DNA from: Victivallales bacterium
Lineage (GTDB): Bacteria > Verrucomicrobiota > Lentisphaeria > Victivallales > Victivallaceae
Length of the DNA stretch: 9,734 nucleotides
NCBI GenBank assembly: GCA_019038735.1
Contig: JAHOYW010000113.1
Span: 1-9,734 of the forward strand
Direction: 5' to 3'
The notes below the pieces were generated by a model that saw only the letters and a program-made list of their open reading frames with translations, was not told where the DNA came from and searched no databases. A program made the position numbers and the translations under genes. Numbering within the stretch: position 1 is the first letter of the stretch; each line of letters starts with the position of its first letter. Shown here piece after piece: positions 1-6,432 of the stretch.

Positions 1-81
1 CTCTATACGAGGTGGATATTTGACTTTCGCTTCGCTCAGCCTCATTGCTTTGCAAGGTGTGAGTGTTATTTAGCTCGTGAA
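1..81. other. Left-edge sequence, no supportable gene
   Basis: Two + frames are open from the window edge and close at stops at 71-73 and 85-87, giving 23 and 28 codons. On the - strand an ATG near position 45 opens a frame that runs off the edge. None has a convincing ribosome binding site or a recognisable peptide. The stretch is more GC-rich and compositionally different from the AT-rich restriction operon to its right, and could be the end of a gene lying mostly outside the window or a dispersed repeat. I cannot choose between these. Confidence 0.3.
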
Positions 82-107
82 ATATAAAAGCGGCGGAGGT
101 CCGCCGC
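82..107 (-). terminator. Leftward intrinsic terminator without an adjacent gene
   Basis: A perfect inverted repeat, GCGGCGGA at 90-97 and TCCGCCGC at 100-107, forms a very GC-rich 7-8 bp stem with a tight loop. On the - strand the stem is followed by TTTTATATT (89-81), the U-tract expected of a rho-independent terminator. On the + strand it is followed by AGTCCAAAAAG, so it is not a + terminator. No - strand gene lies between it and the start of the restriction operon; the nearest - strand gene to the right ends at 5052. Confidence 0.6.
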
Positions 108-115
108 AGTCCAAA

Positions 116-144
116 AAGTCCCTATTCAAATTTGACAAGTCCCT
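116..144 (+). repeat. Direct repeat AAGTCCCT bracketing the -35 box
   Basis: AAGTCCCT occurs at 116-123 and again at 137-144. The copies start 21 bp apart, two helical turns, and the second begins on the last base of the TTGACA box. That geometry suits a transcription factor site overlapping the promoter, but eight bases repeated once is weak evidence. No controller (C) protein gene is present in the window. Confidence 0.3.
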
Positions 145-159
145 GAAGCACATTATATT
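132..159 (+). promoter_or_regulatory. Sigma70-type promoter of the restriction operon
   Basis: A perfect -35 box TTGACA (132-137) is separated by 16 bases from a -10 box TATATT (154-159). Transcription would start near 166, leaving an untranslated leader of about 100 bases before the ATG at 267. It is the best promoter match upstream of the operon and points the right way. A direct repeat flanks the -35 box and may be an operator. Confidence 0.6.
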
Positions 160-165
160 AAATAA

Positions 166-266
166 ATTACGGTAGGTTAGAGGAAAAAGTCTTGCCGTAC
201 CTAGCATCCCATTTCAGAATGATATGCAAGTATAAAACAACAATACAAATAAGATGATGGAAAATA
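166..266 (+). promoter_or_regulatory. 5' leader of the restriction operon
   Basis: About 100 untranslated bases lie between the predicted transcription start and the first gene. TACGG at 168-172 can pair with CCGTA at 195-199, and TAGGT at 173-177 can alternatively pair with ACCTA at 199-203, so two short stems are mutually exclusive. They are only 5 bp each. The leader ends with a modest Shine-Dalgarno element, TGGA around 258-261, five bases before the ATG. I recognise no known riboswitch. Confidence 0.25.
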
Positions 267-3200
267 ATGGCATTTAAAGTAGCAAAAACAAAAGAAGAAG
301 GATTAACTCAACTTATAGAACTTGTCAGTTCTTTTAAAGGTGCTATAAAAACATTTAAGGAATCAAAGTATAACGAAACCCAAGTAAGAAATGATTTTAT
401 AGATTCTTTATTAATGTCTTTGGGCTGGGATGTGGACAATGATGCTAGGAAAAACCAATTTCTTCGTGATGTTATTCAAGAAGAGTATATTGAGGTAGAA
501 AATGAAAAAGCAAAGAAAAATCCGGATTATACATTAAGAGTTCAAGGACTCAGAAAGCTTTTTGTTGAAGCTAAGAAGCCAAACGTCGATATAACCAAAT
601 CATCAAAATCTGCTTTTCAAACTAGGCGTTACGGGTGGAATGCAAATCTTGGAATTTCTATTCTTACAAACTTTGAAAATCTTATTATTTATGATTGTAG
701 ACATAAGCCAGATATAAAAGAGGATGAAAGAGTTGCTCGTCTTCATGTATTTGAATTCTCTAATTACATAAAGGATTTTGATGAGATTTACGACTTAGTT
801 TCATTTGAATCAGCATCATCTGGGAGGTTAGATGATGTATTTTCTGTTTACGAAAGAGTCGGGCTGACTTTTGATGATTATTTTCTTGGACAAATAGAAA
901 GGTGGAGAGAAAGACTAGCAGTGTCTGCTGTACAGCTTAACGAACAGTTAGGTAGCGAAGATGTTAATTTTCTAATTCAGAGATTACTTAATCGTATTGT
1001 TTTTCTTAGAATCTGTGAAGATAGAACAATTGAGACATACGAAACACTTAAAGGCATACAAAGTTACGATGAGCTTAAAACACTTTTTCGACAATCAGAT
1101 AAAAAATATAATTCAGGATTGTTTGATTTTATTGAAGATAGTTTATCTCTCAATATCGAAATTGATTCTGAGGTTCTTATAGAAATTTTTAATGAGTTAT
1201 ATTATCCTTTGAGTCCGTATGATTTTACAGTTGTTGACCCAACAATTTTGAGTCAGATTTACGAGCAATTTCTTGGCAGTCATGTTGTTATTGATGAAAA
1301 ACGTCAACTTTCAATTGTTCCTGAGGCAGAAGTGGTAGCATCCAATGGCGTTGTGTCAACACCAAAGATAATTGTTGAACAAATTGTAAAGGAGACGCTT
1401 TCTCCACTGGTTCAGGATAAAAACTTTGATCAACTTGCTCAATTAAAGATAGCTGATATTTGTTGCGGTTCAGGTACATTCTTAATTTCTATATATGATT
1501 TTTTGTTAAAATCTACAATAGAGAAACTGTTAGAGGAAGGCATTTCAGATACAGAGTTAATTTATAAGATATCTGAAAACACCTATGGATTATCATTAAA
1601 TGCTAAACGAAATGTTATTGAACAAAGTGTATATGGTGTAGATATTAATCCTTATGCTACTGAAGTAACTAAATTCAGTCTTCTATTAAAACTACTGGAA
1701 GGAGAAAGTGGAGCTTCAATAGATCATTTTATTAGCCAATATACGACTAAAGTTTTACCTAGTTTGCGGGATAATATCAAGTGTGGAAACTCTCTTGTTA
1801 GCAATAACTTTTATGAATTTATGCCAGAAGCAATTGATGACGACAAAATATTGTTCAAAGTAAAACCCTTTGATTGGCATATGGAATTCCCTTTTTTAAA
1901 TGATACAAATGGTTTTGATGCAATTGTTGGAAACCCTCCTTATGTGAGAATTCAGAATCTTGTTAAATTTTCCCCAGAAGAAGTTAAATATTACCAAAAT
2001 GATTTATCTGGATTTGTTGTAGCCAAAAAAGAAACGATAGATAAATATTATGTATTTATCCAACGAGCTATTGCGTTATTAAATCCATCAGGTTTTTTAG
2101 GGTACATTGTGCCTAGTAAGTTCTTCATTATAAAAGGAGGTAAGGCCTTACGAAAATTTATTTTGGCATCATGTAGTTTTTCTAAGATTATTCATTTTGG
2201 AGTAACTCAAGTTTTTCCAGATCGTTCTACCTATACAGCTATTTTAGTTCTTCAAAAAGAAGCTAAAGAGCAATTCAATTTCAAAAGAGTCAAAAAGATT
2301 ACTCCGGATTTATTAGTCGATGATTATGGCTGTCTTGAATATAACAAGGTTGATTTCAGTGCTGAACCTTGGGTGTTTCTTTCAAGAGAAACGGAAGTTA
2401 TATTTAATAAACTGCACTCCAAACAAACGCAACCACTTAACTCTCTCGCTGAAATTTGTGTTGGGTTGCAGACAAGCCTAGATAAGGTGTACATTTTTAC
2501 ACCAGAAGAAGAGACTGAAACTACGTTCGTATTTAGTTTTAATGGAATGCGAAAAGAAATCGAAAAAGATATTTGTTTACCATGCATATATGATTTATCT
2601 TTTAGACTGTTTGACAGTATTACTCCCAATGCACAAATAATTTTCCCTTATAGAATCGACAATGAAAAGGCAGAAGTATTGAGTGAGGAATACTTTATCC
2701 AAAACTATCCATTGTGTTGGTCATACTTAAATGAGCATAAAACCCAATTAGAAAAAAGAAATATTAACGGTAAAAATCCCAAATGGTATCAGTTTGGGCG
2801 ATCTCAAAGCCTTACTCGATTTCATGATTCTTCTAAATTGATCTGGCATGTACTTTCAACCAAGCCGTCTTATGTTTTAGATGAATTGAATATTCAGTTT
2901 ACAGGAGGAGGAAATGGACCTTATTATTCTTTGGTAAACAACTCCGATTACTCAATTCTGTATTTCATAGGAATCTTGGCGCATCCATTGTTTGAGAACA
3001 TGATAAAAGCAGGGGCAAGTGAGTTTAGAGGGAATTACTATTCTCATGGTAAACAATTTATTAAAAATCTACCTATAAGGATTATTGACTGCAAAAATGC
3101 GGATGAGGTGAAATACTATGAGAATATTGTTAAATCTGTTAAAGGGCTCATAGATACAAAAAAACAATACAATGCTACTTATGGGACAAAAAAAGTAATT

Positions 3201-3338
3201 CTGCAAAGAAAACTAGATTTATTGAATACAACACTCATAGACTCAGTAAACAAGCTATATGATATTAATTTAGATGAATTTAATACTGTATTACATGATG
3301 AAATGTTTAAAAATGAATTAACAATAGAAGATATTTAG
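267..3338 (+). CDS. Type IIG restriction-modification enzyme (nuclease-adenine methyltransferase fusion)
   Basis: A 1,023-residue bifunctional enzyme expected to cut DNA at, or a fixed distance from, its site and to methylate adenine there. The N-terminal region (about 1-200) carries a PD-(D/E)xK nuclease centre: NPDYTL with Asp87, then FVEAKK with Glu101 and Lys103. A helical connector follows (about 200-360). The methyltransferase core has motif X around STPKIIVEQ (364-372), SAM-binding motif I ADICCGSGTF (396-405) and catalytic motif IV GNPPYVRIQ (555-563); NPPY marks amino (N6-adenine) methylation. Residues from about 700 to the end form a probable TaqI/Eco57I-like target-recognition region. 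Size and order resemble Eco57I, whose bifunctional enzyme is about 1,000 residues. The gene is AT-rich and is followed two bases later by a second methyltransferase. It appears intact; all catalytic motifs are present. The recognition sequence cannot be read from the protein. PglX of BREX was considered and is less likely because of the nuclease motif and the absence of brx genes. Confidence 0.88.
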   Translation: MAFKVAKTKEEGLTQLIELVSSFKGAIKTFKESKYNETQVRNDFIDSLLMSLGWDVDNDARKNQFLRDVIQEEYIEVENEKAKKNPDYTLRVQGLRKLFVEAKKPNVDITKSSKSAFQTRRYGWNANLGISILTNFENLIIYDCRHKPDIKEDERVARLHVFEFSNYIKDFDEIYDLVSFESASSGRLDDVFSVYERVGLTFDDYFLGQIERWRERLAVSAVQLNEQLGSEDVNFLIQRLLNRIVFLRICEDRTIETYETLKGIQSYDELKTLFRQSDKKYNSGLFDFIEDSLSLNIEIDSEVLIEIFNELYYPLSPYDFTVVDPTILSQIYEQFLGSHVVIDEKRQLSIVPEAEVVASNGVVSTPKIIVEQIVKETLSPLVQDKNFDQLAQLKIADICCGSGTFLISIYDFLLKSTIEKLLEEGISDTELIYKISENTYGLSLNAKRNVIEQSVYGVDINPYATEVTKFSLLLKLLEGESGASIDHFISQYTTKVLPSLRDNIKCGNSLVSNNFYEFMPEAIDDDKILFKVKPFDWHMEFPFLNDTNGFDAIVGNPPYVRIQNLVKFSPEEVKYYQNDLSGFVVAKKETIDKYYVFIQRAIALLNPSGFLGYIVPSKFFIIKGGKALRKFILASCSFSKIIHFGVTQVFPDRSTYTAILVLQKEAKEQFNFKRVKKITPDLLVDDYGCLEYNKVDFSAEPWVFLSRETEVIFNKLHSKQTQPLNSLAEICVGLQTSLDKVYIFTPEEETETTFVFSFNGMRKEIEKDICLPCIYDLSFRLFDSITPNAQIIFPYRIDNEKAEVLSEEYFIQNYPLCWSYLNEHKTQLEKRNINGKNPKWYQFGRSQSLTRFHDSSKLIWHVLSTKPSYVLDELNIQFTGGGNGPYYSLVNNSDYSILYFIGILAHPLFENMIKAGASEFRGNYYSHGKQFIKNLPIRIIDCKNADEVKYYENIVKSVKGLIDTKKQYNATYGTKKVILQRKLDLLNTTLIDSVNKLYDINLDEFNTVLHDEMFKNELTIEDI

Positions 3339-3340
3339 AT

Positions 3341-4984
3341 ATGGGACTTGTAAAAGAAAACTTAGATACTCAAAAGCTAAGAGGTGGTTACTATACTCCC
3401 AAAGAGATCGCTAGATTTTTGTCTAAATGGGCAATAACAAAAGAGACTCAAAAAATTCTTGAACCAAGTTGTGGTGATGGTAATTTTATTGAGGAAGCTA
3501 TTCTTAGATTCAAAGAACTTGGTGTTGATGAAAAAGGGCTCAAGGGGCGTATAAAAGGAGTAGAACTTATTGAAGAAGAAGCTCTTAAGGCTAAAATTCG
3601 AGCAAAAAAATTGGGCGTCAATTCTACAACTATTGTCAATTCAGATTTTTTTCATTATTTAAATTCAAAAAAAGCTAGTCGATATGATGTTGTTTTAGGC
3701 AATCCTCCGTTTATACGTTATCAAAATTTTCCAGAAGAACACAGAGAATTAGCAATTTCAATGATGGAAAAGTTGGGATTAAAGCCAAATAAGATGACAA
3801 ATATTTGGGTTCCTTTTTTAGTTATTTCATCATCTCTTCTTAAATCTGATGGAAGACTTGCTATGGTTATTCCTGCTGAACTCTTTCAGGTGAAATATGC
3901 TGCTGAAACCCGAGTCTTTTTATCCAATTTTTTTGATCGTATTACAATTATAACGTTTAAAAAACTTGTATTTAAAAATATTCAACAAGAAATTGTATTG
4001 ATGCTTTGCGAAAAGAAAATAGTAAAAGGCAAAGGTATTAGGGTTATTGAATGTGCAAATTTGAGTGAATTAAATAATCTCAATTTCAAAGAAATAAACG
4101 GATCAAATGTAAAGCCAATTGATCACACAACAGAAAAATGGACAAAGTATTTCTTATCAGAAAACGAAATCAATTTACTAAAACGACTGAAAAATGACAA
4201 AAGGATTATTCCATTTAGTGATATTCTGGAAGTTAATGTTGGATTAGTAACAGGAAGAAATGAGTTTTTCATGATGACAGAAAGTCAGGTAAAAGAATGG
4301 AATTTAAAAAAATATACCATTCCTGTTGTAAGCAAATCCAATCAACTGAAAGGAATTACTTTTTCTAACGAAGATTTTAAAGAAAATTCAAAAGAAGATA
4401 AATCTGTTTATTTATTCATTCCTCCTAATAAAGATTTTGAGGATTTGCCAAAGGAATGTCAGAAATATATTAAATATGGTGAGTCAATTTTTTTTCATAC
4501 TGGGTATAAGTGTAGAATAAGAAAACGATGGTATATTACTCCATCTTTATGGGCACCAAGTGGTTTTGCTTTGAGACAGGTCGGTGATTATCCTAAAATT
4601 GTAATAAATGAGACAGGAGTGACATCAACAGATACAGTACACAGAGTTAGGTTTAAAGATAATGTAGATAAACAATTAGCAGTCATTTCTTTTTTTAATT
4701 CTCTTAGTTTTGCTTTCTCTGAAGTTACAGGACGAAGTTATGGGGGAGGTGTCTTGACGTTTGAACCAACAGAAATGGCAGACATTAGAATTCCCGTTTT
4801 AAAAAAAATGTCAATTGATTTTGAAAAGATAGACCAACTTATCCGTAATCGTGAAATTGAAAAGGTATTAGATATTGTTGATAAAGAATTATTGATAAAA
4901 CAACATAAGTTTTCAAAAGAAGATACAGAAACATTGAGGAGGATTTGGAAAAAACTTTCAAAACGAAGACACTGTAGAAAGTAG
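3341..4984 (+). CDS. Companion N6-adenine DNA methyltransferase (Eco57I-type)
   Basis: A 547-residue gamma-class-like adenine methyltransferase. Motif X is GGYYTPKE (15-22), motif I LEPSCGDGNF (40-49), and motif IV GNPPFIRYQ (120-128), with NPPF as the catalytic motif. The C-terminal half (about 260-490) reads as a TaqI-type target-recognition domain, including GLVTGRNEFF and a glycine-rich GRSYGGG segment before a FEPTEMADIRIP run typical of this domain's end. No nuclease motif is seen. Its ATG begins two bases after the previous stop and lacks a strong Shine-Dalgarno (only AGAAG about 12 bases upstream), so translation is probably coupled. M.Eco57I is of similar length (about 540 residues). 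The likely role is to protect the host site, perhaps methylating the strand or adenine that the fused enzyme leaves unmodified. Highly basic C-terminus. Family assignment is firm; the division of labour is inferred. Confidence 0.85.
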   Translation: MGLVKENLDTQKLRGGYYTPKEIARFLSKWAITKETQKILEPSCGDGNFIEEAILRFKELGVDEKGLKGRIKGVELIEEEALKAKIRAKKLGVNSTTIVNSDFFHYLNSKKASRYDVVLGNPPFIRYQNFPEEHRELAISMMEKLGLKPNKMTNIWVPFLVISSSLLKSDGRLAMVIPAELFQVKYAAETRVFLSNFFDRITIITFKKLVFKNIQQEIVLMLCEKKIVKGKGIRVIECANLSELNNLNFKEINGSNVKPIDHTTEKWTKYFLSENEINLLKRLKNDKRIIPFSDILEVNVGLVTGRNEFFMMTESQVKEWNLKKYTIPVVSKSNQLKGITFSNEDFKENSKEDKSVYLFIPPNKDFEDLPKECQKYIKYGESIFFHTGYKCRIRKRWYITPSLWAPSGFALRQVGDYPKIVINETGVTSTDTVHRVRFKDNVDKQLAVISFFNSLSFAFSEVTGRSYGGGVLTFEPTEMADIRIPVLKKMSIDFEKIDQLIRNREIEKVLDIVDKELLIKQHKFSKEDTETLRRIWKKLSKRRHCRK

Positions 4985-4995
4985 GGGGTTGCAAA

Positions 4996-5027
4996 AAATA
5001 GAGCTGGTATAAAAACCAGCTCTATTT
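4996..5027. terminator. Bidirectional intrinsic terminator between convergent operons
   Basis: A perfect 13-bp inverted repeat: left arm 4996-5008, loop ATAAAA at 5009-5014, right arm 5015-5027, with GAGCTGGT and ACCAGCTC as core. The left flank and arm contain an A-run (4993-4998) that becomes a U-tract for leftward transcripts, and the right arm ends in TATTT followed by GTAATTTT for rightward ones. It lies 11 bases after the methyltransferase stop and 24 bases beyond the E2 stop, so it can serve both operons. Confidence 0.85.
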
Positions 5028-5051
5028 GTAATTTTACTAATAGCCTACGGT

Positions 5052-6410
5052 CTAAATCATATTGTCCCATAGCTCACTGTCTTCAAGTTTGTTTTTGAAG
5101 GCGTTTATGAATTCCGCGCCCATTGCACCGTCTACTACCCGATGGTCGGCGCTTAGACTTACTTTCATGATGTTTCTAATCACGATTTCTCCGTCAATAA
5201 CTACTGGAGTTGGAATAGCTGACGCTACCGCCAGGATTGCGGCTTCGCCGGGATTGATGATGGCACCGAAACTTTCGACATTCAGCATTCCCATGTTGGA
5301 AATAGTGAAAGTTCCGCCTTTCATTTCGTCCGCGCCTAATTTATTTGTTCGTGCTTTTTCGGCCAATTCAGCGATTTCCGCTTGAATTTCGTCGAGAGCT
5401 TTGCGGTCGGTGTTTTTGACGACTGGAACTACCAGTCCGTTTTCAACACTTACCGCGACACCGACATTTACTTTGCTTTTGCGGACAATCGCGTTTCCTT
5501 GAACTGCCGCGTTCACATAAGGGAATTCTTTCAGGGTCATAGCCGCGGCTTTGACGATGAAAACATTTACGCTTAAGTTGATGTCGTCTTCTTTTAATTG
5601 TTTGCGTTTAGCCATCAGGTCGGTCATATCAATACTGACTGTTACATAAAAATGCGGAATAGTCTGTTTTGATTCAGTCAGGCGTTCCGCGATAATGCGG
5701 CGCATGGCGTTCATTTCCTGAGGTTTTTCGTCTGCCGCGTCTTTGACGTCAGCTAAAGTTACTCGTCCATTTTCGCCTGAACCGTCAATCGCGATAAGTT
5801 CGAGATTTTCTTTTTTGGCTAAATTAAATGCGGATGGAGTAATTTTTTTGTCATTATATCCTGAAGTCTCAAGATAATTTTTGACATCACCTTCGTTAAC
5901 GCGTCCAACTGTGCCGCCGGTGCCTTGAATCTTCTTCAAGTCGATCAGGTAATCCTGCGCTAATTTTCTGGCGCGGGGGCTCGGGTTGGGAATATGAACA
6001 ACCGGAACAGATGCAGAAGCGGACGCGGGTTCGAAGGGGGCGTTCGCTTTTTGCACCTGACCGGTTGAAGTTTTAATTGGAGTCGGAGCAGCTTTTGCTA
6101 CCGGAGCCGCGGGCTTAGCCGGGGCTGCCGCTTTTGGAGCGGGAGCTTCAGCTATTTCGGGAATTTCTTCGCCGGGTTTGCCGAGCACACAGGCAGTTAT
6201 CATTACCGGAACTTCTTTTCCGGCGGGGACGACTATTTTGAGCAGCGTGCCCTCGAATTGAGATTCAACTTCGAGAACCGCTTTGTCAGTTTCGACTTCG
6301 AACAAAACATCGCCTTTTTTAATGACGTCGCCCTCTTTGGCGCGCCATGAATCTATTATAACAGTCTCTTCGGACTGTCCTAATTTTGGAATTGGTACTA
6401 ATGTAGCCAT
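5052..6410 (-). CDS. pdhC: Dihydrolipoamide acyltransferase (E2) of a 2-oxoacid, probably pyruvate, dehydrogenase complex
   Basis: A 452-residue E2 that forms the complex core, carries the swinging lipoyl arm and transfers the acyl group to CoA. One lipoyl domain spans about 1-80, with the lipoylation lysine in ETDKAVLE (Lys43). An Ala/Pro-rich flexible linker follows (about 88-140). Two peripheral-subunit-binding domains come next in tandem: about 143-181 (PSPRARKLA, GTGGTVGRV) and about 190-226 (ITPSAFNLAKK, GSGENGRVT); most E2s have one. The catalytic domain runs from about 230 to the end, with HRVVDG (His423, Asp427) near the C-terminus. I chose the ATG at 6410 over a TTG at 6416 because AAGGGAG lies nine bases upstream of the ATG but only three before the TTG, and MATLVPIPKLG is a typical E2 start. 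It follows the E1 gene by 22 bases in the same operon. Pyruvate is favoured; a branched-chain or acetoin substrate is not excluded. Confidence 0.9.
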   Translation of the reverse strand: MATLVPIPKLGQSEETVIIDSWRAKEGDVIKKGDVLFEVETDKAVLEVESQFEGTLLKIVVPAGKEVPVMITACVLGKPGEEIPEIAEAPAPKAAAPAKPAAPVAKAAPTPIKTSTGQVQKANAPFEPASASASVPVVHIPNPSPRARKLAQDYLIDLKKIQGTGGTVGRVNEGDVKNYLETSGYNDKKITPSAFNLAKKENLELIAIDGSGENGRVTLADVKDAADEKPQEMNAMRRIIAERLTESKQTIPHFYVTVSIDMTDLMAKRKQLKEDDINLSVNVFIVKAAAMTLKEFPYVNAAVQGNAIVRKSKVNVGVAVSVENGLVVPVVKNTDRKALDEIQAEIAELAEKARTNKLGADEMKGGTFTISNMGMLNVESFGAIINPGEAAILAVASAIPTPVVIDGEIVIRNIMKVSLSADHRVVDGAMGAEFINAFKNKLEDSELWDNMI

Positions 6411-6419
6411 TTTCAAATT

Positions 6420-6426
6420 CTCCCTT
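6420..6426 (-). promoter_or_regulatory. Shine-Dalgarno of E2, deciding its start
   Basis: AAGGGAG on the - strand, nine bases before the ATG at 6410. The spacing supports 6410 rather than the upstream in-frame TTG at 6416 as the start codon. Confidence 0.65.
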
Positions 6427-6432
6427 AAGTGC

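Noticed and set aside
50..55. Isolated TTGCAA copies here and at 4989-4994 as further operators
   Set aside because: Single copies without the 10-bp partner seen at 9606-9665; expected by chance in this composition.
1..81. 3' end of a + strand gene or 5' end of a - strand gene at the left edge
   Set aside because: Short frames of 15-28 codons without ribosome sites or recognisable sequence; cannot be supported from this window.
267..4984. BREX (PglX) or DISARM-like methyltransferase defence system
   Set aside because: The large protein has an N-terminal PD-ExK nuclease centre, and no brx, pgl or drm partner genes are present; an Eco57I-type restriction system explains both genes.
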